DNA of 64,000 nt from Gammaproteobacteria bacterium. Lineage in GTDB: Bacteria; Pseudomonadota; Gammaproteobacteria; Xanthomonadales; Rhodanobacteraceae. Below are positions 57,399-64,000 of this stretch, one piece after another (positions within the stretch are counted from its first letter, which is position 1; every line of letters starts with the position of its first letter). The notes beneath the pieces were generated by a model. It saw nothing but the letters and a program-made list of their open reading frames with translations. It had not been told where the DNA came from and did no database searches. The stretch spans positions 1-64,000 of the forward strand of contig JAJPJT010000072.1 of NCBI GenBank assembly GCA_021324095.1, given 5' to 3'. A program made the translations under genes and the position numbers.

Positions 57399-58412
57399 TC
57401 AACCCGTCGGTCCGCCGAGCACTTCCAGCACGCTGCCACTGATGTACGAGGAACAGGAAGGTGCGGCCAGGAAGACGTAGGCCGGCGCCAATTCCTCCGG
57501 TTGCGCGGCACGCCCCATCGAACTGTCCTTGCCGAACTCGGCAACTTCCTCGCTGGCGCGATCCGAAGGGTTGAGAGGCGTCCAGACCGGGCCCGGCGCC
57601 ACGGCGTTCACCCGTATTCCGCGCGGCAAGAGGTTCTTGGCCAGGGACCGGGTGAAGGCGTGGATCGCGCCCTTGGTCGCCGAGTAGTCCAGCAACCCTC
57701 CCGATCCGAACAAGCCGGTTTCCGACCCGGTGTTCACGATCGCGCTGCCGGATTTCAGGAACGGTAGCGCGGCGCGGGCCATGTAAAAGTAACCCCCGAT
57801 GTTCGTCTGCAGCGTTGCCTGAAGATGCTCGTCCGTGAGGTCTTCGAGGCGGTCGCAATGCAGTTGGAATCCCGCGTTGTTGACCAGCACGTCGAGCTTG
57901 CCGAACTCTTCCACGGTCTTCGCGACCAGTTCGTTGCAGAACCGGGGATCCTTGACGTCGCCCTTCGCCACGAGGCAGCGGCGGCCTTCCTCCTCGACCG
58001 CTTCACGGGTGACGTCCGCGTCCTCGTCTTCTTCGAGGTACGCAATGGCGACGTCTGCACCCTCGCGCGCCATCAGCACCGCGACGGCCCGGCCAATCCC
58101 GGAATCCCCTCCGGTGATCAACGCGACCTTGTCTTGAAGCTTGCCGCTTCCCTTGTAGTAAGGCGCGGAATAACGTGGCGCCGGCTCGAGCTCATGCTCG
58201 CGCCCCGGCTTCTCCAGGTGCTGCGCGGGTTGTTCAGACGGCTGCGCGCGCGGCCCGGCCTGCACCGGTTCCTTCTTTTTGCTGGACGACTTGGAGGATT
58301 TCTTTTCGTCCTTCGCTTCGACGTCACGCTGGATCTCGCGCTGCTTGCGCGCCGCGCCGGATGCCCGGCTGTGCCGTGTCGTCTTCTTCCCCTTGGCCGC
58401 TTCCTTTCTCAT
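57399..58412 (-). CDS. Short-chain dehydrogenase/reductase with basic N-terminal tail
   Basis: This NAD(P)-dependent oxidoreductase has 337 residues from the ATG at 58412. The first 85 residues are a Lys/Arg/Glu/Pro-rich low-complexity tail. The SDR core follows: cofactor motif 'TGGDSGIGRAVA', 'NNAGF', catalytic Ser in 'VNTGSETGLFGSGG', Tyr-xxx-Lys in 'YSATKGA', and 'PGPVWTPL'. The 'GSGKLQDKVALITGGDSGIGRA' entry resembles the YghA/general stress protein 39 branch. It is co-oriented with the lipoprotein gene upstream (57-bp gap). The tail may bind nucleic acid or be disordered; the substrate is unknown. Confidence 0.9.
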   Translation of the reverse strand: MRKEAAKGKKTTRHSRASGAARKQREIQRDVEAKDEKKSSKSSSKKKEPVQAGPRAQPSEQPAQHLEKPGREHELEPAPRYSAPYYKGSGKLQDKVALITGGDSGIGRAVAVLMAREGADVAIAYLEEDEDADVTREAVEEEGRRCLVAKGDVKDPRFCNELVAKTVEEFGKLDVLVNNAGFQLHCDRLEDLTDEHLQATLQTNIGGYFYMARAALPFLKSGSAIVNTGSETGLFGSGGLLDYSATKGAIHAFTRSLAKNLLPRGIRVNAVAPGPVWTPLNPSDRASEEVAEFGKDSSMGRAAQPEELAPAYVFLAAPSCSSYISGSVLEVLGGPTG

Positions 58413-58469
58413 CACGTTCTCCGAACTTTTGCCGGGGCGGGACTGCCCGGACCGACGACGCGAGAAAAC

Positions 58470-58904
58470 TCAACCCGACGACGATCCACTTCGCGGCGGC
58501 GGCGCCGGAGGTTGCTGCATCGTGCGGTTCTGCGCGGGTCCCTGCCGGCACCGACTGTATTCCTCACGCGTGATCCGGCCATCGCCGTTCGCATCGCATT
58601 GCGAAAAATGGTTTTCCAGCCACGGGACACGCCGGGCATCCTGCCGCGTGATGTAGCCCTTGCTGCCCGCAAGCTCCGAAAAGCCCGGAGTCTGGCCGCC
58701 GAGGGCCGCGCTGGTGTTGGATGCGGGCTGCTCCGTGGACACGCTCGGCTGCGCGGTCGTGTAAGGCGGCTGCGGCGGCAGTTGCGCGGTGCCTTCAGGC
58801 GCAGGCGGCTGCTGTTGATTGTTCGACGGATGTCCGCAACCGGCCATCCCGAGCGCCAACGCACCGGCCAATGCAAACATCAGGGAGGCGGACGTGCGGT
58901 TCAT
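58470..58904 (-). CDS. EF-hand lipoprotein
   Basis: The ATG at 58904 (AAGGA site upstream) gives 144 residues. A lipoprotein signal (MNRTSASLMFALAGALALGMAGC) ends in a lipobox 'LGMAGC' with the Cys near residue 23. A Gln/Pro-rich linker follows, then one EF-hand-type loop 'DANGDGRITREEYSRC' that could bind calcium, and a Pro/Ser-rich tail. It is likely anchored in the outer or inner membrane, facing the periplasm. An in-frame start at 58985 is less likely because it would bury the signal. It lies upstream of the SDR gene. Confidence 0.85.
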   Translation of the reverse strand: MNRTSASLMFALAGALALGMAGCGHPSNNQQQPPAPEGTAQLPPQPPYTTAQPSVSTEQPASNTSAALGGQTPGFSELAGSKGYITRQDARRVPWLENHFSQCDANGDGRITREEYSRCRQGPAQNRTMQQPPAPPPRSGSSSG

Positions 58905-59280
58905 GTCGATCTTCCTTGTGGCGGAAACGGCGGCCGCGTCCTGCGGCCCTGCAGGCAAGCAAGCCACGTGCCACGAAGCATTCATCGCACATGGCTCGAC
59001 GCGGTGTCACCGCAGCGACCTGTTTCCGGGAACAATTTCCCGTCGGAGGAAATTTTTCCGCGCGCGGGCAGCCGGCGCTTGGTGTTCGCGCAAGCTGCCG
59101 ACGAGAGGCAAAATCTCGACCCTGACGCGCAAACCCCGGTGGCCATTCGCTCTGCGGGCGGACGCGCCAACATCTCCGCGCTTGCACCGCACGCGCGCAG
59201 CGCTTCGTCGCGTATGGCACGCCACGTGCATTCAAATGCCGCACAGTTCGCAATGCCGCGAGAGCACAGGAGCCATAAGC
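58905..59280. other. Divergent intergenic region
   Basis: This 376-bp region lies between the EF-hand lipoprotein (minus) and a small unknown gene (plus). Frames on both strands are open but Arg/Ser-rich and not convincing. The region should hold promoters in both directions. Confidence 0.35.
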
Positions 59281-59535
59281 ATGAATAGCTGGACCGATAC
59301 CACACAATCATTGCCCGTCGAGCGTGAATACGTCCGCTTCCGCGTGATCGGACACAATCGGGCACTACTGGGTGTGTACCAGAACCAGAACTTCTGTTCG
59401 CGTTGGGGATCGTACGACAAGGCGCAGGTATGCGTCTGGCGCAAGCTCGGTGACATTACCGAGGTCCGTGCGCCGGGTCGAACCGCTTCGGAGCAACGCT
59501 ACTGGTCCGAGCGGCCGATGCGCGAAGGCTGCTAA
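59281..59535 (+). CDS. Small hypothetical protein (84 aa)
   Basis: I do not recognise the family. The ATG at 59281 has an AGGAG site 8 nt upstream. The 84-residue protein has a beta-like middle ('YVRFRVIGHNRALLGVYQNQ', 'AQVCVWRKLGDITEVRAPG') with several aromatic residues and two Cys, and no signal peptide. It is the first plus-strand gene before the inositol-phosphate synthase operon, but a hairpin and 230 bp separate them. Confidence 0.55.
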   Translation: MNSWTDTTQSLPVEREYVRFRVIGHNRALLGVYQNQNFCSRWGSYDKAQVCVWRKLGDITEVRAPGRTASEQRYWSERPMREGC

Positions 59536-59552
59536 GCCCCCTCCAATGAACG

Positions 59553-59571
59553 GAACGGAGCCGCTCCGTTC
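59553..59571. terminator. Hairpin after the 84-aa gene
   Basis: GAACGGAG and CTCCGTTC pair perfectly around a CCG loop, starting 18 bp after the stop. No T run follows; possible terminator. Confidence 0.45.
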
Positions 59572-59765
59572 ACTGGGCGGTTTGGCGCCGTGGCGCGGCC
59601 TCGATGCGCTCGCGTAAGGATTTCCCCGTCGCCGAAATAATTTCCCCTTTACCCGGGAATTCAGGCGCGGATGGCACCGTCGTTCATGCCGGTCCTTGTA
59701 CGCCAGAGTACGTTTGCACGCATCTTGCATAAAGGCGCGCAGCCAACACCCGGGAGGACGGATCC

Positions 59766-60932
59766 TTGAACCCGAACCCGCTTCGAATCGGAATCGTCGG
59801 CGCCGGCAATTGTGCATCTTCGCTGGTGCAGGGCCTCACCTATTACCGCGATGCGCCGGACGATGCCGTGATCCCCGGCCTGATGCACCCGCGCGTCGGC
59901 CGCTATCACGTGCGCGATGTCGAAGTGGCGTGTGCCTTCGACATCCATGCCGGCAAGGTCGGGCGCGATCTCGCCGAGGCGCTGCAGTGCGAGCCCAACA
60001 ACACCCGCATCTTCGCCAAGGTTCCGCGCACCGGCGTGCGGGTGCGCCGCGGACCCACGCTGGACGGGCTCGGCACCTATCTGCGCGACGACATCGCAGA
60101 GTCGGACCTGCCGCCCGTGGAGGTCGCCGACGTCCTGCGTCGCGCGCGCACCGACGTGGTGGTGTCCTACCTGCCGGTGGGGTCGCAACACGCGACCGAG
60201 TACTACGCCGAGCAGGCGCTGGCCGCGGGCTGCGCGTTCGTCAATTGCATCCCGGTGTTCATCGCGTCGGACGAAGCCTGGCGGCGGCGCTTCGAACGCG
60301 CGCGCCTGCCGCTGCTGGGCGACGACATCAAGAGCCAGGTCGGCGCGACCATCGTGCATCGCGTGCTCGCGAGCCTGTTCCGCGATCGTGGCGTGAAACT
60401 GGATCGCACCTACCAGCTCAATTTCGGCGGCAATTCCGATTTCAAGAACATGCTGGAGCGCGAGCGCCTGGTCTCCAAGAAACTTTCCAAGACGCGCTCG
60501 GTGACGAGCCAGGTGGACGTCGCGCCCGACAGCATCCACGTCGGGCCGAGCGACCACGTCGAATGGCTCACCGACCGCAAGATGGCGTACATCCGCCTCG
60601 AGGGCACGGCGTTCGGCGGCTCGCCGCTTTCGATCGAACTCAAACTGGACGTATGGGACTCGCCCAACTCCGCCGGCGTGGTCATCGACGCGGTGCGTTG
60701 CGCCAAGCTGGCGCTGGATCGCGGCATCGGCGGCGCGATCGTGGGACCGTCGGCGTACTTCATGAAATCCCCGCCGCGCCAGTTCCCGGATCACGTGGCG
60801 CTGAACCTGACGCGCGAATTCATCACCGCGCAAACGGCCGGGAACGGGGAACCCGTCACCAGCGAGCGAACGGAAGCCTTGCATGAAGACGCGATTCCTG
60901 ATGGTGCGGCACGCCACGTGCCAGCACATTGA
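59766..60932 (+). CDS. ino1: Inositol-3-phosphate synthase, actinobacterial-type (Ino1/MIPS)
   Basis: MIPS converts glucose-6-phosphate to myo-inositol-3-phosphate using NAD. The start is a TTG at 59766, with GGGAGG 9 nt upstream. The 388-residue protein has the NAD-binding '[15 protein letters not shown]' (about 9-23), 'SYLPVGSQ', and the MIPS core '[17 protein letters not shown]', '[12 protein letters not shown]', and '[18 protein letters not shown]'. These motifs are closer to actinobacterial Ino1 than to eukaryotic MIPS. Its 3' end overlaps the next gene by 50 bp. It is the first of five tightly packed plus-strand genes, so it probably supplies an inositol unit to their product. Confidence 0.92.
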   Translation: MNPNPLRIGIVGAGNCASSLVQGLTYYRDAPDDAVIPGLMHPRVGRYHVRDVEVACAFDIHAGKVGRDLAEALQCEPNNTRIFAKVPRTGVRVRRGPTLDGLGTYLRDDIAESDLPPVEVADVLRRARTDVVVSYLPVGSQHATEYYAEQALAAGCAFVNCIPVFIASDEAWRRRFERARLPLLGDDIKSQVGATIVHRVLASLFRDRGVKLDRTYQLNFGGNSDFKNMLERERLVSKKLSKTRSVTSQVDVAPDSIHVGPSDHVEWLTDRKMAYIRLEGTAFGGSPLSIELKLDVWDSPNSAGVVIDAVRCAKLALDRGIGGAIVGPSAYFMKSPPRQFPDHVALNLTREFITAQTAGNGEPVTSERTEALHEDAIPDGAARHVPAH

Positions 60933-61485
60933 CGACACCCTGCTCGGGCGCACGCTGGATGCGCCGCTGGACGCGCACGGCAAACGCCAGGCGCGGGCGC
61001 TGGCGGAGCGGCTGAGCAGCGAGGCGCCCTTGCGGGTCGAATGCAGCCCGCGCCGCCGCACGCTGCAGACGGCGTGCGCGATCGCCGAGCGTGCGCACTG
61101 CGACATGCGGGTCGCACCCGCGCTCGACGAGCTCGATTTCGGCGAGTGGGCGGGACGCACGTTCGCGCAACTGGAGCACGATCGCGGCTGGCGCCGCTGG
61201 AACGAAAACCGGGACCAGGCACGCACACCCGCCGGCATCGGCATCCGCGTGGTGCAGCAGAGCGTCGGCCGGCACCTCGCCACGCTTGCCGCGAACTGCA
61301 GCGGCGCGACGCTGGTGCTGGTGACCCACGCCGAAATCATCCGCTCGGTCGTGCTGTATTGCCTCGGCGCGCCCGCGCGCAATTACCTGTGCATCACCAT
61401 CGATCCCGCTTCCATCACCCGCTTGTGCGCGGACCCCGACGGCGGCGTGCGGGTCGAGGCGATCAACGAGCCGGCGCTGCCATGA
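60883..61485 (+). CDS. Histidine phosphatase family protein
   Basis: The 200-residue protein is a branch-1 histidine phosphatase: 'FLMVRHATC' (RHG motif with the third residue Ala, catalytic His), '[16 protein letters not shown]', '[13 protein letters not shown]', '[11 protein letters not shown]' (acid residue), and '[12 protein letters not shown]' (second His). It starts 50 bp inside ino1 and ends with a 4-bp overlap (ATGA) with the glycosyltransferase gene. An obvious guess is dephosphorylation of the inositol phosphate or a sugar phosphate made in the pathway; that is inferred from context only. Confidence 0.9.
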   Translation: MKTRFLMVRHATCQHIDDTLLGRTLDAPLDAHGKRQARALAERLSSEAPLRVECSPRRRTLQTACAIAERAHCDMRVAPALDELDFGEWAGRTFAQLEHDRGWRRWNENRDQARTPAGIGIRVVQQSVGRHLATLAANCSGATLVLVTHAEIIRSVVLYCLGAPARNYLCITIDPASITRLCADPDGGVRVEAINEPALP

Positions 61486-62606
61486 ACCTCGTCGTTTTCG
61501 GCCTGACGATCACCTCGTCCTGGGGCAACGGTCACGCGACCTTGTGGCGTGGCATGTGCAAGGCGCTCGCGCAGTTGGGCGTGGAAGTCACGTTCTTCGA
61601 ACGTGACGTGTCGTACTACGCGCAACACCGCGATTGCGTCGCACCCGAAGGCGCGGCGCTGGTGCTGTACGATTCCTGGCCGGCGGTCCGCGAGCAGGCG
61701 CGGCGCGCCCTGCGCGACGCAGACGCCGCGATCGTCACGTCCTACTGTCCGGATGCACTGTCCGCGCACGCGGCGATTCTCGATGCCGCGCGGCCGGTCG
61801 CGGTGTTCTATGACCTCGACTCGCCGATCACGATCGCGGCGGCGCGCGAAGGCCACGCGCTGCCGTACCTCGATCCGGACGGCTTGCGTGATTACGACGT
61901 GGTGCTGAGCTACGCCGGCGGTCCGACGCTCCACGCGCTGCAAAAGATCCTGCACGCGCGCAACGCGCATCCGCTCTACGGCCACGTCGACCCTGCCCTG
62001 CACCGCCCCGTGCCGCCGGCCGCCGTCTATCGTTCCGAATTGTGCTGGCTCGGAACCTACGCCGCCGATCGCCAGCGCGCGCTGCAGGCGCTGTTCGTGG
62101 ACGCGGCGCGCGCGCGCCCACGGGCACGATTCACGCTGGCGGGCGCGCAGTACCCGAGCGACTTTCCCTGGCGGGACAACATCTGGTTCATCCGGCACCT
62201 GCCGCCATCCGCGCACGCAGCGTTCCTGTGTTCCGCCCGGCTGGCCCTGAACGTGACCCGCGACGCGATGGCGCGCGCCGGCTGGTGCCCGTCCGGACGG
62301 CTGTTCGAGACGGCCGCCTGCGCCGTGCCCATCGTCAGCGACGACTGGGCCGGCCTCGCGGAGTTCTATCGGCCCGGCGCCGAAATCCTGCTGGCCCGCG
62401 ACACCGCGGACATCCTTGCGGCCATGGACCTGTCCGATGCCGAATTGAAGCGCATCGGCAATGCCGGACGCGAGCGGACGCTCGCGTCGCACACGTCGAT
62501 GCACCGCGCACGCGAACTGGTGCAACTGCTGGAAGCGTCGACACGCCCCCTCGCCCGGACGGCTCCATCGTTTCGGGCAAATGCGATCCAGGTCGGAGCA
62601 TCGTGA
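61482..62606 (+). CDS. CgeB-like glycosyltransferase
   Basis: The 374-residue protein looks like a GT-B glycosyltransferase of the CgeB type. The N-terminal Rossmann half has 'VVFGLTITSSWGNGHATLWRGMCKALAQLGVEVTFFERD' and 'PVAVFYDLDSPIT'. The C-terminal half has the CgeB core 'CWLGTYAADRQRALQALF', 'NIWFIRHLPPSAHAAFLCSARLALNVTRDAM' and 'GRLFETAACAVPIVSDDWAGLAEFY' with the donor-binding Glu, then a C-terminal helix. It has no membrane segment. It overlaps the histidine phosphatase and the nucleotidyltransferase genes at its ends. Donor and acceptor are unknown. Confidence 0.88.
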   Translation: MNLVVFGLTITSSWGNGHATLWRGMCKALAQLGVEVTFFERDVSYYAQHRDCVAPEGAALVLYDSWPAVREQARRALRDADAAIVTSYCPDALSAHAAILDAARPVAVFYDLDSPITIAAAREGHALPYLDPDGLRDYDVVLSYAGGPTLHALQKILHARNAHPLYGHVDPALHRPVPPAAVYRSELCWLGTYAADRQRALQALFVDAARARPRARFTLAGAQYPSDFPWRDNIWFIRHLPPSAHAAFLCSARLALNVTRDAMARAGWCPSGRLFETAACAVPIVSDDWAGLAEFYRPGAEILLARDTADILAAMDLSDAELKRIGNAGRERTLASHTSMHRARELVQLLEASTRPLARTAPSFRANAIQVGAS

Positions 62607-63550
62607 TGTGGGGCATCGTTCCGGCAGCGGGGCGCGGCAGCCGCATCCAGCCGCTGGCGTTCTCGAAGGAACTGCTGCCGCTCGGCAAAGCCATCCGCAA
62701 CCGTGTGCTCCGTCCGTGCGCGGTCGCCGAATATCTGCTGGACCGGATGCTCGCGGGCGGCGCCGACAAGTTGTGCATCGTGATCGGTGCCGGCAAATCG
62801 GACATCGTCGAATATTTCGGCGGCCGTTTCGGCGACGCGCAACTCGCCTATGTGGTGCAGCCCTCGCCCAGCGGATTGTGCGACGCGATCTTTCGCGCTG
62901 CCCCGCTGATCGGCAATGACGAATGCGTCGCGGTCGGCCTGCCGGATACCGTGTGGTTTCCGGAGGACGGGCTCGCCGCCCTGCCCGACGATGCGCTTTC
63001 GTTCCTGTTGTTCCCCGTCTCGCACCCCGAACATTTCGACGCGGTGCTGCTGGATGGTGAGTGCCAGGGACGGCCGAATCGCCCGAAGGGTGAGCGCCAG
63101 GGATGGCCGAATCGCCCGAAGGGTGAGCGCCAGGGATGGCCGAATCGCCCGAAGGGTGAGTGCCAGGGACGGCCGAATCGCCCGGAGGGTGAGTGCCAGG
63201 GACGGCCGAATCGCCCGGAGGGCGAAGAAGTACGCGAAATCCGCGTCAAGCACGCAGCCCCCGGCACGCGGTGGATCTGGGGCGCGTTCAAGATGCCGGC
63301 GCGCGTGTTTCACGAACTGCATGCGCTCTGGCTGACGCGCGAACCGCGCGACGAATACATCGGCACGCTGATCAACGCGTATCTCGCGCAAGGCGGCCGC
63401 GCGCTCGGGGTGCGAGCCGGTGAAAGCTACCTCGATGTCGGCACGCTGGACGGCTACCGGGCCGCCATGCGGATGCTCAGCCGGCACCGACCCGCGCGCG
63501 CCGTGGCGGCGGCCGCATCCGATCTTTCCACTGCGAGGGCCATCCCATGA
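62606..63550 (+). CDS. Sugar nucleotidyltransferase with in-frame tandem-repeat insertion
   Basis: This is a GlmU/RfbA-type NTP transferase that would activate a sugar phosphate. The ATG at 62606 overlaps the previous stop by one base (TGATG); a GTG three bases earlier is also possible. The 314-residue protein begins with the nucleotide-binding 'GIVPAAGRGSRIQPLAFSKELLPLG', then 'AEYLLDRMLAGGADKLCIVIG', 'PSGLCDAIFRAAP', 'VAVGLPDTVWFP'. Residues about 151-205 are five 11-residue repeats (E-C/R-Q-G-R/W-P-N-R-P-K/E-G). The normal fold resumes at 'EEVREIRVKHAAPGTRWIWGAFKMP'. The insertion probably sits in a surface loop. Confidence 0.88.
   Translation: MWGIVPAAGRGSRIQPLAFSKELLPLGKAIRNRVLRPCAVAEYLLDRMLAGGADKLCIVIGAGKSDIVEYFGGRFGDAQLAYVVQPSPSGLCDAIFRAAPLIGNDECVAVGLPDTVWFPEDGLAALPDDALSFLLFPVSHPEHFDAVLLDGECQGRPNRPKGERQGWPNRPKGERQGWPNRPKGECQGRPNRPEGECQGRPNRPEGEEVREIRVKHAAPGTRWIWGAFKMPARVFHELHALWLTREPRDEYIGTLINAYLAQGGRALGVRAGESYLDVGTLDGYRAAMRMLSRHRPARAVAAAASDLSTARAIP
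63056..63220 (+). repeat. Five 33-bp tandem repeats inside the nucleotidyltransferase gene
   Basis: The unit (GGTGAGTGCCAGGGACGGCC + GAATCGCCCGAAG) occurs five times head to tail with a few substitutions (AGTGCC/AGCGCC, GGACGG/GGATGG, AAG/GAG). A length of 33 bp keeps the frame, adding 11 residues per unit. A partial sixth start (GGCGAAG) follows. Variation in copy number between strains is expected. Confidence 0.95.
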
Positions 63551-64000
63551 TCGAAGCCGCCATGTTGTGGAACGAGCCCAACAACAAATCGCACTGGGAT
63601 CCCGAGGTGGACCCGGACTGGTCGCGCTTCGCCGAAATGGCGATCCTGGCCGGACGCGTGATCCACAAGCTCAACCCATCGCTGACGCGCGTGCTGGGCG
63701 GCATTTCGCCGATCGATCCGCAATTCATCCGCGGGATGCAGGCGCGCGGGGTGCTCGACCACGTCGATGCGCTGGCGGTGCACGGTTTTCCACTGGACTG
63801 GAACCATTGGCAGATCGAACAATGGCCGGACAAGCTGGCCGAGATCCAGGAACTCACGCCGCTGCCGGTATGGGTCAGCGAGGTCGGCGTGTCGAGTTTC
63901 GGTTCCGAAGACGTGCAGGCGTGGGGTCTGGATCGCACTGCCGAATTGCTGGCCGGCCGCGCCCCTCGCATCCACTGGTACAGCCTCTATGACTTGCCGC
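63547..64000 (+). CDS. Clan GH-A glycoside hydrolase-like protein (3' end outside window)
   Basis: The ATG at 63547 overlaps the previous stop by 4 bp (ATGA). The 151 residues in the window have two clan GH-A hallmarks: acid/base 'LWNEPNN' (Glu10) and nucleophile 'VWVSEVGVSSFG' (Glu112), about 100 residues apart as usual, with 'LGGISPIDPQFI', 'HVDALAVHGFPLDW' and 'IHWYSLYDLP' between and after. The acid/base Glu normally follows strand beta-4, so with this start the protein would lack the first three strands. It may be truncated, start further upstream by an unseen route, or be rearranged. It closes, or continues, the ino1 operon. Confidence 0.8.
   Translation, partial: MIEAAMLWNEPNNKSHWDPEVDPDWSRFAEMAILAGRVIHKLNPSLTRVLGGISPIDPQFIRGMQARGVLDHVDALAVHGFPLDWNHWQIEQWPDKLAEIQELTPLPVWVSEVGVSSFGSEDVQAWGLDRTAELLAGRAPRIHWYSLYDLP

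Noticed and set aside
63056..63220. CRISPR-like array
   Set aside because: The 33-bp units are directly adjacent without spacers and keep a protein reading frame, so this is a minisatellite.

Overview
The window is about 64 kb of high-GC chromosome. The gene content suggests a gammaproteobacterium of the Xanthomonadales, most likely the Rhodanobacteraceae (Dyella/Rhodanobacter-like). The reasons are the tRNA-fMet/rimP/nusA/infB/rbfA operon in the order known from E. coli, a complete pst-pho locus with an OprP-type porin, a large GlgE/TreS/TreYZ locus, and interspersed palindromic repeats with a 'GAGCGTAG...GTCGAAG' core as seen in this order. The family placement is inference. No CRISPR array, rRNA operon, insertion sequence or prophage was seen.

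Layout: 1-5.6 kb (minus strand) is the translation/transcription operon metY-rimP-nusA-infB-rbfA. From 6.4 to 14.9 kb is the phosphate regulon: pstSCAB-phoU, a divergent OprP-like porin, and phoBR. Three 7-4-7 Pho boxes precede pstS, the porin and phoB. PhoR here seems to have no transmembrane anchor. From 15 to 24 kb is an accessory stretch: a DUF2236 oxygenase, a YncE-like propeller, a CsbD-like protein, a single-domain response regulator, an SRPBCC protein, a DyP peroxidase, an HVA1-type protein, an MFS transporter, a BrnTA toxin-antitoxin pair, a VOC-family gene flanked by attC-like sequence, and a GST.

From 24.3 to 35.7 kb is a signalling-rich block: a double-domain KaiC-like ATPase translationally coupled to a hybrid histidine kinase, a second PAS-GAF hybrid kinase, an NtrC-type regulator, a PAS-LuxR protein, a cytochrome b561, a class-A beta-lactamase-like hydrolase and a second CsbD paralogue.

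From 35.8 to 53.6 kb is one minus-strand alpha-glucan/trehalose locus, in transcription order otsA, glgE, treS-maltokinase fusion, glgB, glgX, treZ, malQ, treY. It can make trehalose from UDP-glucose (OtsA), turn trehalose into maltose-1-phosphate (TreS-Mak), polymerise that into branched glucan (GlgE, GlgB), and release trehalose again from glucan (GlgX, TreY, TreZ, MalQ). otsA is split by a -1 frameshift that falls exactly on a U-UUU-UUC slippery heptamer.

From 54 to 59.5 kb are an S53 (sedolisin) peptidase, a third CsbD paralogue, an SDR, an EF-hand lipoprotein and small unknowns. From 59.7 kb to the end is a tightly overlapping plus-strand operon: an actinobacterial-style inositol-phosphate synthase, a histidine phosphatase, a CgeB-like glycosyltransferase, a sugar nucleotidyltransferase carrying five in-frame 33-bp tandem repeats, and a clan GH-A hydrolase cut by the window edge. 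This last operon is the best candidate for an undescribed pathway, possibly an inositol-containing glycoconjugate.
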